The position numbers and the translations under genes were made by a program. From positions 124,001 through 188,000 of the forward strand of contig NZ_QPNC01000018.1 of the NCBI RefSeq assembly GCF_003386285.1: a stretch of DNA of 64,000 bases, given 5' to 3'. Below, piece after piece: positions 15,973 through 24,341 of the stretch (position 1 is its first letter; every line of letters begins with the position of its first letter). This DNA comes from Nocardiopsis sp. FIRDI 009 (GTDB lineage: Bacteria; Actinomycetota; Actinomycetes; Streptosporangiales; Streptosporangiaceae). The notes under the pieces were generated by a model. The model was not told where the DNA came from and did not search any database. It was given only the letters and a program-made list of their open reading frames with translations.

Positions 15973-17028
15973 CTACCGCAGCGCCTTGACCAGCCGGTCG
16001 ACGTCCTCCTCGTCGTTGTACAGGTGGAACGAGGCCCGCAACCGCCCGGCGCGGGTGGAGGTGACGATCCCGGCCTCCGCCACCCGTCGGGCGGACTCCT
16101 CGGAGACCTCCAGCGACACGATCGCCGATCCGGTCGGTTCGAGGTCCAGGGCGGCCCGGAGGCCGTCTCCCAGGGCGGTGTCGTGCCGGTGGATCGCCGC
16201 CACACCGACCTCCTCGATGAGTTCCAGCGCCGGGGCCAGCCCGATCCAGGCCGACCACACCGGTGCCAGGTCCAGGCGGCGCGTCCCCTCGGCCAGCCGC
16301 AGCGGGCCGCCGTACAGGGAGTCCCAGGGGGTCTGGCCCGCGAACCAGTTCGGCGCGAGCGGGCGGAGCGCGGCCAACGCCTCGTCCGTGCCGGTCAGCA
16401 GTGCCGCCCCGCGCGTCCCGAGCGCCCACTTGTAGGTGCTGCACACGGTGAAGTCGACGCGGTCCGCGGGCACGGGGAGCCAGCTGAACGACTGGGTCGT
16501 GTCGACCATCAGCCGGGCGCCGTGGTCGGCGCACGCCGCGAGCAGGTCCTCCAGCGGGGCGATCGCGCCGTCGGCCGACTGGACGGCGGCCACGGCCACC
16601 AGGGCCGTGGCCGGGCCGACCTCGTCGGGCAGGCGGTCGAGGGGGACCTCGCGGACGCGGATCCCCTCGTCCCGCCGGGCCATGAAGGGGAAGACCACCG
16701 ACGTGAACTCGTTCTGAGCGACCAGCACCTCCGAGCCCGGGGGCAGGCTCGCCGCGATCGTCCCGACGAACTGGGAGACGTGGGCGCCCACGGCGATCCG
16801 GTCGACGGGGACACCGGTCAGGCGGGCGTAGGCGGCGCGGGCGGAGTCCACCGCGGCGTCGGCGCGGGCCGGCTGGAAACGGCCGGCGGCCACCTCGTGG
16901 GTGTGCCGTTCGAGGGCCCGCAGCGCCCGGTGGGGCGGGAGGCCGTGGGTGGCGGTGTTGAGGTAGGTGACCTCGGGGGAGAACTGCGTTCGTGCGGTCT
17001 CGAGTCGGGATCGGCTGCTGTCGTCCAT
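15973..17028 (-). CDS. Class V aminotransferase family protein
   Basis: A 351-residue fold-type-I PLP enzyme. It opens with VTYLNTATHGLPP (the substrate-anchor region), has DTTQSFSWLPV (the aspartate that contacts the PLP pyridine nitrogen) near residue 185 and the PLP lysine in VCSTYKWALGTRG near 210. It ends SFHLYNDEEDVDRLVKAL, typical of cysteine-desulfurase/isopenicillin-N-epimerase-like members. There is no catalytic desulfurase Cys in the C-terminal loop (TSTRAGRLRAS), so desulfurase activity is unlikely. The start is ATG 17028; the open frame upstream is the shadow of the MarR gene. Substrate unknown. Confidence 0.85.
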   Translation of the reverse strand: MDDSSRSRLETARTQFSPEVTYLNTATHGLPPHRALRALERHTHEVAAGRFQPARADAAVDSARAAYARLTGVPVDRIAVGAHVSQFVGTIAASLPPGSEVLVAQNEFTSVVFPFMARRDEGIRVREVPLDRLPDEVGPATALVAVAAVQSADGAIAPLEDLLAACADHGARLMVDTTQSFSWLPVPADRVDFTVCSTYKWALGTRGAALLTGTDEALAALRPLAPNWFAGQTPWDSLYGGPLRLAEGTRRLDLAPVWSAWIGLAPALELIEEVGVAAIHRHDTALGDGLRAALDLEPTGSAIVSLEVSEESARRVAEAGIVTSTRAGRLRASFHLYNDEEDVDRLVKALR

Positions 17029-17105
17029 GCCCTGATGCTCACAGCGGCGGGTGGTCCGCTCAAGGGCCAATCGGGGCGGAAGTGGTGTTCGATCCGCGGC
17101 GCGCC

Positions 17106-17645
17106 TCAGCTGCGGAACTTGGCCTGTGCGGTGGTCGATCCGGCCATGAGTTTGTTGAGCAGGCGGACCAGCTCGCGGCGCTCCTCGGGTTCGAGCGCCT
17201 CGGCCCAGGCGCTCTCCCGCCGGTTGTGGGCGCGGAAGCCGCCCAGGATCGCGCCGTAGCCCGCCTCGGTCAGGCTGAGCTGGAGGGCGCGGCGGTCGTG
17301 TTCGGCGCGTTCGCGGACGATGAGCCCGTCCCGTTCGAGGGTGTTGAGCAGGGCGGACAGGGCGGCGCGGCTCATGCCGGAGATCTCGGCGGTGGTCTTG
17401 GCCTCCATCGGCCCGGCCAGCCACAGCGCGAAGATCACGCGGAACCCCGGCCAGGTGAGCCCCCTGGGCCGGTGGACGGACGACTCCAGGTCGTAGATGA
17501 CCATGCTCGTCGCCCGGTTGAGGGTCAGGACCATGCGCATGGCCTCCGCGTCGACGGAGGGCAGCTCTCGTTCCGCCTTCTGCACCGCGTAGTCGACGAA
17601 TGACCAGAAGGTGAGGTCGGTTGGGGGAGCGGTGTTATGGGTCAC
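17106..17645 (-). CDS. MarR-family regulator, probable homogentisate-operon repressor
   Basis: A 179-residue winged-helix protein with KTTAEISGMSRAALSALLNT as recognition helix and ERAEHDRRALQLSLTE as wing. The start is GTG 17645. It is divergent from the homogentisate operon across 268 bp that contains an AT-rich 28-bp imperfect palindrome, so it most likely represses that operon until an aromatic acid or homogentisate binds. The pairing is inferred from position. Confidence 0.88.
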   Translation of the reverse strand: MTHNTAPPTDLTFWSFVDYAVQKAERELPSVDAEAMRMVLTLNRATSMVIYDLESSVHRPRGLTWPGFRVIFALWLAGPMEAKTTAEISGMSRAALSALLNTLERDGLIVRERAEHDRRALQLSLTEAGYGAILGGFRAHNRRESAWAEALEPEERRELVRLLNKLMAGSTTAQAKFRS

Positions 17646-17842
17646 CTCACCAGCCTAGTACCTGGGTCCGCCGTGGAACGGGCGGATCCCGTGCGCCTCG
17701 GCCGAACGGGGGCCGGGTACGGCGGCGGTGTGTTCCGCGGCGGGTCGTGCGCGGGCGGGGAGGATACCCTCGGAGAGTGATCTGTATCACCCACGGATCG
17801 GCCGGAGATCTCTTGGCCGTGTGGTGCGGAGCACGTTATGGT

Positions 17843-17870
17843 CCAAATCATCAAAGGTTTGATTAATTGG
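17843..17870. promoter_or_regulatory. Palindromic operator before the homogentisate operon
   Basis: The core ATCAAA-GG-TTTGAT (17850-17863) is a perfect inverted repeat. Extended to CCAA...TTGG the symmetry covers 28 bp with 12 of 14 arm positions matching. It is strikingly AT-rich for this genome. It lies 44 bp upstream of the first operon gene and fits a MarR dimer site. Confidence 0.75.
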
Positions 17871-17913
17871 GCGGCCGACCGCCGTCCATGAGCGAGTGAG
17901 AGGTCCCACGACC

Positions 17914-18873
17914 ATGGCCAAGCCGTTCGCCTCGTCCGCCGACACCGAGGCCAAGGAGCAGACACTGGAGGTCCTGGCCGACGGCGTCTACGCGCTCACC
18001 GCCGAGGGCGACCCCAACGTGGGCGCCATCGAGGGCGAGGACTTCCTCGTCGCCTTCGAGGCCCTGGCCACCCCCGCCGCGGCGCGGGACTGGCTCGCCC
18101 TCCTGCGCGAGCACACCGACAAGCCGGTCCGCTACCTCGTGCTCTCGCACTACCACGCCGTGCGCGTCCTGGGCGCCAGCGCCTTCGACGCCGACATCAT
18201 CCTCACCCACGAGAAGACCCACGAACTCATCCGCGAGCGCGGCAAGGAGGACTGGGCCAGCGAGTTCGGCCGCATGCCCCGCCTGGCCAAGGACCCCGAC
18301 TCCGTCCCCGGCCTGACCTGGCCCACCCAGACCTTCGCCGACCGCACCACCATCGACCTGGGCGGCGACCGCGGCGAACTGGTCCTGGAGTACTTCGGCC
18401 GCGGCCACACCGAGGGCGACATCGTCGCCTGGCTGCCCAAGCACAGGATCCTCTTCGCCGGCGACCTGGTCGAGGCCGAGGCCGCCCTCTACACCGGCGA
18501 CGCCTTCCACCACGACTGGGCCGGACCCACCCTCGACCGCGTCGCCGCCCTGGAGGCCGAGGTGCTCGTCGGCGGTCGCGGCGCCGTCACGCACGGCCGC
18601 GCCGACGTCGACGCCGCCATCGACCAGACCCGCGGCTTCCTCACCACCATGATCCGCGAGGTCGGCGCCGTCCACGAGCGCGGCGGCACCCTCAAGGAGG
18701 CGTTCCAGGCCGCCCACGCCGCCCTGGAGGGGACCTACGGGCACTGGCCGATCTTCGAGCACTGCCTGCCCTTCGACGTCTCCCGCCTGTGGGACGAGTT
18801 CTCCGGCATCGAGCGGCCGGTCATCTGGACCGCCGAACGCGACCGCGAGGTCTGGGACCAGCTCCAGAGCTGA
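17914..18873 (+). CDS. MBL-fold metallohydrolase-like protein of homogentisate operon
   Basis: A 319-residue metallo-beta-lactamase fold protein. Usually the first metal motif is HxHxDH; here it reads LSHYHAVRVLG, so the Asp and third His are replaced (V, R). Later ligands are present: GRGHTEGDIV, LFAGDLVEAE and the C-terminal VTHGRAD. One metal site is therefore probably lost or rebuilt, as in some lactonase- or dioxygenase-like relatives. It is the first gene of the operon, followed 72 bp later by the FAD monooxygenase. The substrate may be a ring-cleavage intermediate or thioester, but this is inference. Start ATG 17914 follows GAGAGG. Confidence 0.8.
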   Translation: MAKPFASSADTEAKEQTLEVLADGVYALTAEGDPNVGAIEGEDFLVAFEALATPAAARDWLALLREHTDKPVRYLVLSHYHAVRVLGASAFDADIILTHEKTHELIRERGKEDWASEFGRMPRLAKDPDSVPGLTWPTQTFADRTTIDLGGDRGELVLEYFGRGHTEGDIVAWLPKHRILFAGDLVEAEAALYTGDAFHHDWAGPTLDRVAALEAEVLVGGRGAVTHGRADVDAAIDQTRGFLTTMIREVGAVHERGGTLKEAFQAAHAALEGTYGHWPIFEHCLPFDVSRLWDEFSGIERPVIWTAERDREVWDQLQS

Positions 18874-18945
18874 CCGAGGCCGACCGCCCCCCATCCCCCG
18901 ACCGCCGCGCCCCGCACGGGCGCCCCACGCCGAACGGAGCCCACG

Positions 18946-20637
18946 ATGCGCCCTCCAGCTCCACGACCCCCCGCCGACACCGTCGCCGACCCCGTCCTGG
19001 TGCTCGGCGCGGGGCCGGTCGGCCAGACCGCGGCCCTGCTCCTGGCCCGGCGCGGGGTGCCCGTCCGGATCGTCGACACCAGACCCGAACGCGACGCCGT
19101 CGGCTCCAAGGCCATCTGCCAACAGCGCGACGTCCTGGACGTGTGGGACTGGCTCGGCGCCGGAACCATCGCCGAGGAGGGCCTGACCTGGGACACGGCC
19201 CGCACCTTCTACCGCGACCGCGAACTGTTCAGCGTCCGCCTGCCCGACCCCGGCGCCTCGCCCCTGCCCCCCTTCGTCAACATCTCCCAGTCCCGCACCG
19301 AGCAGGTCCTCGACCACCTCCTGGACGAGGCCGGCGTGCCGACCCTGTGGAACCACCGCGTCACCGGCCTCACCCAGGACGACGAGGGGGTCGACGTCGA
19401 GTGCGCCACCCCCGGCGGGCCGGTCCGCCTGCGCGGCTCCCACGCCCTGGCCTGCCTCGGCGCGCACGGCGGCGTCGTCCGCGACGCGCTCGGCCTGGGC
19501 TTCGAGGGCACCTCCTTCGACGACCGCTTCCTCATCTGCGACATCCGCGCCGACCTGCCCGGCTGGGAACGCGAACGCCGCTTCTACTTCGACCCCGAGT
19601 GGAACCCCGGCCGCCAGGTGCTCATCCACCCCTGCCCCGACTCGGTGTTCCGCATCGACTGGCAGGTCCCCGCCGACTTCGACCTCGACGCCGAACGCGA
19701 CACCGGCCGCCTGGACGCCCGTATCCGCCAGATCATCGGCGACACCCCCTACGAGATCGTCTGGAACTCGGTCTACCGCTTCCACACCCGCGTGGTGGAC
19801 CGCATGCGCGCGGGCCGCGTCCTCCTGGCCGGGGACTGCGCCCACCTGGTCGCCCCCTTCGGCGCCCGCGGCCTCAACTCCGGCGTCCAGGACGCCGAGA
19901 ACGCCGCCTGGAAGCTCGCCTACGTACGCGCCGGATGGGCGGGGGAGGAGCTCCTGGAGAGCTACCACACCGAACGCCACGCCGCCGCCCTGGAGAACGC
20001 CGAGGTCACCAGCGCCACCATGCGCTTCCTCGTCCCCCACGGTCCCCAGGAGCACGACCGAAGGCTCAGCGTCCTCGACCGCGCCCTGACCGACCCCTCC
20101 GCCCACCCGCACGTCGACTCCGGACGCCTGGCCGAACCCTTCTGGTACACCGACTCCGCCCTGACCACCCCCTGCCCCGAACGCCCCTTCGGCGGGCGCC
20201 CCCCGCGCGGACAGGCCCCCGTCCCCTGTCCCGGGGTGATCCTGCCCGACGCGCCCGCCGTCCTGCCCGGCTCCGCGCGACCCACCCGGCTGCGCCCCCT
20301 CCTGCGCCAGGGCCTCACCCTCCTGCTCGGCCGCGCCCCCGAGGGGCAGGACCCCGCCGCCCTCCTCGACCGCGTCCGCGCCACCGCCGAGCACGCCTGC
20401 CCGGCCCCGACCACCGCCCTGTACCTGGCCGACGTCGACACCACCGGCGCCCTCACCCGCGCCCTGGACCCCGCCCCCGGGCAGGTGTGGGTCGTGCGCC
20501 CCGACGCCCACATCGCCGCCGTCGTGCCCGGAACCGACACCGCCGCCCTCCGCGCGGCCCTGCGCGCCGCCCTCGGCCTGGCGTCCGACCGGGCCGAGCC
20601 CGGCACGCGACACCCGCGGACCACCACGACCCGCTGA
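18946..20637 (+). CDS. FAD-dependent aromatic monooxygenase (MhpA/PheA-like)
   Basis: A 563-residue class A flavin hydroxylase. FAD-binding GxGxxG is in VLVLGAGPVGQTAALLLARR near residue 20; the FAD/NADPH-binding GD motif is VLLAGDCAHLVAPFGARGLN near 290, followed by SGVQDAENAAWKLAYV. A thioredoxin-like C-terminal domain follows, as in 3-(3-hydroxyphenyl)propionate hydroxylases. In this operon the expected role is para-hydroxylation of a hydroxyphenylacetate to homogentisate. The exact substrate is inferred from the neighbours. ATG 18946 follows CGGAG. Confidence 0.87.
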   Translation: MRPPAPRPPADTVADPVLVLGAGPVGQTAALLLARRGVPVRIVDTRPERDAVGSKAICQQRDVLDVWDWLGAGTIAEEGLTWDTARTFYRDRELFSVRLPDPGASPLPPFVNISQSRTEQVLDHLLDEAGVPTLWNHRVTGLTQDDEGVDVECATPGGPVRLRGSHALACLGAHGGVVRDALGLGFEGTSFDDRFLICDIRADLPGWERERRFYFDPEWNPGRQVLIHPCPDSVFRIDWQVPADFDLDAERDTGRLDARIRQIIGDTPYEIVWNSVYRFHTRVVDRMRAGRVLLAGDCAHLVAPFGARGLNSGVQDAENAAWKLAYVRAGWAGEELLESYHTERHAAALENAEVTSATMRFLVPHGPQEHDRRLSVLDRALTDPSAHPHVDSGRLAEPFWYTDSALTTPCPERPFGGRPPRGQAPVPCPGVILPDAPAVLPGSARPTRLRPLLRQGLTLLLGRAPEGQDPAALLDRVRATAEHACPAPTTALYLADVDTTGALTRALDPAPGQVWVVRPDAHIAAVVPGTDTAALRAALRAALGLASDRAEPGTRHPRTTTTR

Positions 20638-20683
20638 TCCCGACCCACCACGGCTCGACGACCACGGTAAGGAGATCACCGCC

Positions 20684-21889
20684 ATGGCCCACTACCGGAA
20701 GGTGGGCGAGGTGCCCCGCACCCGCCACACCCGGCACCGCAACCCCGACGGCGGCCTGTACTACGAGGAGCTGATGGGGGAGGAGGGCTTCTCCAGCGAC
20801 TCCTCGCTCCTGTACCACCGCGCCATCCCGTCGGCGATCGTCGACGCCGCCGAGTGGGAGCTGCCCGACCTGACCCGCACCCGCAACGCGCCCCTGGTGC
20901 CCCGCCACCTGAGGCTGCACTCGCTCTTCACCGACCGGGACTGGAAGGCCGCCGACGTCGTCGGGTCCCGCCGCCTGGTCCTGGGCAACGACGACGTGCG
21001 CATCTCCTACGTCGTCGCCGGGGCGCCCTCGGAGCTGTACCGCAACGGCATCGGCGACGAGTGCGTCTACGTCGAGTCCGGCCAGGCCCGAGTGGAGACC
21101 GTCTTCGGCGCCCTCGACGTCGGCCGCGGCGACTACGTCATCCTGCCGCGCGCCACCACCCACCGCTGGGTGCCCACCGGCGACGGACCCCTGCGCGCCT
21201 ACGTCGTGGAGGCCAACAGCCACATCGCGCCGCCCAAGCGCTACCTGTCGCGCTACGGGCAGTTCCTGGAGCACGCCCCCTACTGCGAACGCGACCTGCG
21301 CGGGCCCTCCGAGCCCCTGCTCGTCGACGGAGAGAACGTGGACGTGCTCATCAAGCACCGCGGCGACGGTCCCGGCGGCATCTCCGGCACCCGCTACACC
21401 TACCCCACCCACCCCTTCGACGTCGTGGGCTGGGACGGCTGCCTGTACCCGTACGTGTTCAACATCGACGACTTCCAGCCGATCACCGGCCGCGTCCACC
21501 AGCCGCCGCCCGTCCACCAGGTCTTCGAGGGGCACAACTTCGTCATCTGCAACTTCGTGCCCCGCAAGGTGGACTACCACCCCGAGTCCATCCCCGTGCC
21601 CTACTACCACTCCAACGTGGACTCCGACGAGGTCATGTTCTACTGCGGGGGCGACTACGAGGCCCGCAAGGGCTCCGGCATCGGTCAGGGGTCGATCTCC
21701 CTGCACCCGGGCGGCCACTCCCACGGCCCCCAGCCCGGCGCCTACGAACGCAGCGTCGGCGTGCACTACTTCGACGAACTCGCCGTCATGGTCGACACCT
21801 TCCGCCCGCTCGACCTGGGCGAGGGCGGCCTGGCCAGCGACGACGGCGGCTACGCCTGGACCTGGGCCGGAGGGAGGAGGAACCGGTGA
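20684..21889 (+). CDS. hmgA: Homogentisate 1,2-dioxygenase
   Basis: A 401-residue cupin dioxygenase that opens the ring of homogentisate to maleylacetoacetate using Fe(II) and O2. The iron ligands are visible in the C-terminal cupin: His in VPYYHSNVDSDEVMFYCGG, the nearby Glu of that motif, and His in LHPGGHSHGPQPGAYE. The substrate region GRVHQPPPVHQVFEG is also typical. Length is somewhat shorter than human HGD (445) but normal for actinobacterial forms. AAGGAG precedes ATG 20684. Its stop overlaps the start of the unknown gene (GTGA). Confidence 0.95.
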   Translation: MAHYRKVGEVPRTRHTRHRNPDGGLYYEELMGEEGFSSDSSLLYHRAIPSAIVDAAEWELPDLTRTRNAPLVPRHLRLHSLFTDRDWKAADVVGSRRLVLGNDDVRISYVVAGAPSELYRNGIGDECVYVESGQARVETVFGALDVGRGDYVILPRATTHRWVPTGDGPLRAYVVEANSHIAPPKRYLSRYGQFLEHAPYCERDLRGPSEPLLVDGENVDVLIKHRGDGPGGISGTRYTYPTHPFDVVGWDGCLYPYVFNIDDFQPITGRVHQPPPVHQVFEGHNFVICNFVPRKVDYHPESIPVPYYHSNVDSDEVMFYCGGDYEARKGSGIGQGSISLHPGGHSHGPQPGAYERSVGVHYFDELAVMVDTFRPLDLGEGGLASDDGGYAWTWAGGRRNR

Positions 21890-22737
21890 CCCACCCCCTC
21901 TACCACCAGCTGTTCGACGACGCCGCGCTCTTCCCGCCCGGCAACGCCCCCATGGGCCAGGCCGTGCCCGCCCACCGCGGGTACCGCTCCGGGTGGCGCG
22001 ACGGCTACGTCGGCCCGTTCCTGGTCGCCGACGGCCGCGTGGCCGAACTCCGCGCCGTCCTGGCCCGGGAGGAACCGGCCCACGAGACCCTCGCCGTCGC
22101 GGTCACCGTCCCCGGCGGCCCCGACGGAATCGGCCCGGCCGTCGAGTCGGTCCTGGCCGATCCCGCCCTGCGGCTGGTCGGGGTCGAGGCCGCGGCCGAA
22201 CCCGGCGCGGCCGCGACCGTCGCCGGGCACCTCACCCGCCACCTGCCGCCGGGCGCGTCCGGGTTCGTGGAGGTCTCCCGCGCGGGGAACGTGCCCGCTG
22301 ACCTGGACGCCCTGGTCGGCACCGGCCACAGCGCCAAGTTCCGCACCGGCGGCCTGACCCCCGAGGCCCACCCCGGCGAGGCCGAACTCGCCGCGTTCGT
22401 GACCGCCGTCCTCGCCCGCGGACTCCCGTTCAAGTGCACCGCCGGGCTGCACCACGCCGTCCGCCACACCACCGCCGAGGGCTTCGAGCAGCACGGGTTC
22501 CTCAACCTGCTCGTCGCCACCGCCGCAGCCGCCGACGGCGCCGGGACCGACGACCTGACCGGGATCCTCGCCGACCGCGACGGCGCCGCCCTGGTCGACG
22601 CCGCCGCCCGGCTGACCCCCGACCAGGCCGAGGCCGTGCGTGCGAGGTTCGTCTCCTTCGGCACGTGCAGCGTCGTCGAACCCCTGGAGGATCTGGTCAC
22701 CCTCGGCGCCCTGGTCCCCGACCCCCGGCCGCACTGA
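21886..22737 (+). CDS. Unrecognised conserved-looking protein between hmgA and fahA
   Basis: A 283-residue soluble protein that I cannot assign to a family. Features: YHQLFDDAALFPPGNAPM at the N-terminus, then alternating strands and helices of alanine/leucine-rich character (VAVTVPGG, VGVEAAAEPG, FVEVSRAGN), AKFRTGGLTPEAHP near residue 145, and FKCTAGLHHAVRHTT and HGFLNLLVATAA near 180-205. The pattern suggests a TIM-barrel-like alpha/beta fold with His/Lys/Cys residues near the ends of strands. GTG 21886 overlaps the hmgA stop and follows GGGAGGAGG, so expression is coupled. The pathway here lacks a maleylacetoacetate isomerase, and this protein is the candidate (inference). Confidence 0.8.
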   Translation: MTHPLYHQLFDDAALFPPGNAPMGQAVPAHRGYRSGWRDGYVGPFLVADGRVAELRAVLAREEPAHETLAVAVTVPGGPDGIGPAVESVLADPALRLVGVEAAAEPGAAATVAGHLTRHLPPGASGFVEVSRAGNVPADLDALVGTGHSAKFRTGGLTPEAHPGEAELAAFVTAVLARGLPFKCTAGLHHAVRHTTAEGFEQHGFLNLLVATAAAADGAGTDDLTGILADRDGAALVDAAARLTPDQAEAVRARFVSFGTCSVVEPLEDLVTLGALVPDPRPH

Positions 22738-22758
22738 CCACCACCACAGAAAGCAGCG

Positions 22759-23976
22759 ATGATGCCCGACACCTGGCTCGACCTGGACCCGGACGCGCCG
22801 TTCGGCCCGGCGACCCTGCCCTACGGGGTGTTCAGCACCGACACCGACCCCGCGCCGCGCACGGGCGTGGCGATCGGTGACCACGTCCTGGACCTCGGCG
22901 CCGCCGCCCGCGCCCTGGACGCGCCGTTCGCCGACACCGTCGCCCGGCCCGACCTCGACGCTCTCCTGGCCGCCGGACGGCCCGTCTGGGACGCCGTACG
23001 CGCCGCCCTGACCACGTGGTTCACCGACCCCGGCCACGCCGACGCGATCCGGCCGCACCTGGTCGAGCGGTCCCGGGCGCGCCTGCACCTGCCGTTCACG
23101 GTCGCCGACTACGTGGACTTCTACGCCTCGGAGCACCACGCGAGCAACGTCGGCCGGATGTTCCGGCCCGACCAGGAGCCGCTCACGCCCAACTGGAAGC
23201 ACCTGCCCATCGGCTACCACGGACGCGCGGGCACCGTCGTGGTCTCGGGGACCGACATCGTGCGCCCCACCGGACAGCGCAAACCCCCGACCGAGCCCGC
23301 GCCCCTGTTCGGGCCCTCCGCGCGCCTGGACATCGAGGCCGAGGTCGGCTTCGTCGTGGGCACGCCCAGCCGCATGGGCGAGCGCGTCGCCGTGGACGAC
23401 TTCGCCGACCACGTCTTCGGGGTGTTCCTGCTCAACGACTGGTCCTCGCGCGACCTCCAGGCGTGGGAGTACGTGCCGCTCGGCCCGTTCCTGGGCAAGT
23501 CCTTCGCCACGTCGGTCTCGCCGTGGATCGTGCCGCTGGCCGCACTGGAGTCGGCCCGCGTCGAGCAGCCCGCCCAGGACCCCGAACCGCTGCCCTACCT
23601 GCGCGGCAGCCAGCCCTGGGGGCTGGAACTGGACCTGGAGGTGCGGATCAACGGTCACGTGGTCTCGCGTCCGCCGTTCGCCACGATGTACTGGACGGCC
23701 GCCCAGCAGCTCGCGCACATGACGGTCAACGGGGCGTCGCTGCGCACCGGCGACGTGTACGCCTCGGGCACGGTCAGCGGGCCCGAGCGCGAGCAGCGCG
23801 GGTGCCTGCTGGAGCTGACCTGGGGCGGCAAGGAACCACTGCGGCTGCCCGACGGCACCGAGCGCACCTTCCTGGAGGACGGCGACGAGGTGGTCATCAC
23901 CGCGACCGCGCCCGGGCCGGACGGGACCAGGGTGCACTTCGGCGAGGTGACGGGACGGATCCTGCCCGCCCGTTAG
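22759..23976 (+). CDS. fahA: Fumarylacetoacetase
   Basis: A 405-residue enzyme that hydrolyses fumarylacetoacetate to fumarate and acetoacetate, the last step of homogentisate breakdown. It has an N-terminal SH3-like domain and then the catalytic FAH domain. Key blocks: YVDFYASEHHASNVGRMFRP (catalytic His and metal Asp), LPIGYHGRAGTVVVSG, EAEVGFVVG (metal Glu), LNDWSSRDLQAWEYVPLGPF (metal Asp, catalytic region) and GDVYASGTVSGPE. It is the last gene of the operon, 21 bp after the unknown gene. Either Met of ATGATG at 22759 could start it. Confidence 0.95.
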   Translation: MMPDTWLDLDPDAPFGPATLPYGVFSTDTDPAPRTGVAIGDHVLDLGAAARALDAPFADTVARPDLDALLAAGRPVWDAVRAALTTWFTDPGHADAIRPHLVERSRARLHLPFTVADYVDFYASEHHASNVGRMFRPDQEPLTPNWKHLPIGYHGRAGTVVVSGTDIVRPTGQRKPPTEPAPLFGPSARLDIEAEVGFVVGTPSRMGERVAVDDFADHVFGVFLLNDWSSRDLQAWEYVPLGPFLGKSFATSVSPWIVPLAALESARVEQPAQDPEPLPYLRGSQPWGLELDLEVRINGHVVSRPPFATMYWTAAQQLAHMTVNGASLRTGDVYASGTVSGPEREQRGCLLELTWGGKEPLRLPDGTERTFLEDGDEVVITATAPGPDGTRVHFGEVTGRILPAR

Positions 23977-23984
23977 GGCGCCGT

Positions 23985-24028
23985 CGTCGGCCCCGCGCAC
24001 CCTCCCGGGGGTGTGCGCGGGGCCGACG
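23985..24028 (+). terminator. Strong hairpin terminator of the homogentisate operon
   Basis: Perfect 16-bp arms: CGTCGGCCCCGCGCAC (23985-24000) pairs with 24013-24028 across a 12-nt loop, only 8 bp after the fahA stop. There is no U tract, as is common in actinomycetes. It separates the catabolic operon from the toxin-antitoxin genes. Confidence 0.85.
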
Positions 24029-24038
24029 TACGAGGAGT

Positions 24039-24056
24039 GTCCAACATTTGTTGGAC
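24039..24056. promoter_or_regulatory. Toxin-antitoxin operator palindrome
   Basis: GTCCAACAT-TTGTTGGAC-type perfect 18-bp palindrome (9-bp arms GTCCAACAT / ATGTTGGAC read with central TT) immediately upstream of the antitoxin gene. Type II antitoxins with ribbon-helix-helix domains bind such sites to autoregulate. Its edge lies 10 bp from ATG 24066. Confidence 0.75.
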
Positions 24057-24065
24057 CTTGGAGGT

Positions 24066-24341
24066 ATGAGCACCGGATTTCGACCCACGGAAGCGGACAC
24101 ACAACTCATCGAACGTCTGAAGAGCCCGGGGGAGTCGACCAGCGAACTGATCCGGCGTGGACTGCGCTCCCTGGCCAGGGAGGAAGAACGGCGCAGAGCC
24201 TACGAGGACATGATCCGTATCGCCGAATCCGGCGAGAATCCTGCCGATGATCCGGACGAATGGGAGTACACGGCCGACGGTCGTATCCGCGTTATCGGCA
24301 CTGACACGACCGTGAGCGCACGTCGGGAGGGGCCCCGTTGA
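24066..24341 (+). CDS. Ribbon-helix-helix (CopG-like) antitoxin
   Basis: A 91-residue protein. The N-terminal 45 residues fit a ribbon-helix-helix DNA-binding domain (FRPTEADTQLIERLK, STSELIRRGLRSLAREEE). The C-terminal acidic tail (ESGENPADDPDEWEY) would wrap the toxin. The start is uncertain: ATG 24066 has GGAGG only 1 bp upstream, while in-frame TTG codons at 24048/24051 lie 10-13 bp after GAGGAG but inside the operator. The gene overlaps the toxin gene by 4 bp (TTGA). Antitoxin function is inferred from size, order and partner. Confidence 0.82.
   Translation: MSTGFRPTEADTQLIERLKSPGESTSELIRRGLRSLAREEERRRAYEDMIRIAESGENPADDPDEWEYTADGRIRVIGTDTTVSARREGPR

Noticed and set aside
15973-17028. 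Cysteine desulfurase
   Set aside because: The class V fold fits, but the C-terminal loop has no catalytic Cys, unlike the enzyme at 26646-27842.
17863-20685. 940-codon open frame on the minus strand
   Set aside because: Shadow of the MBL and FAD monooxygenase genes; Gly/Val/Ala-rich repetitive translation with no domain.
21850-24102. 750-codon open frame on the minus strand
   Set aside because: Shadow opposite the homogentisate genes; the + strand frames carry clear enzyme motifs.
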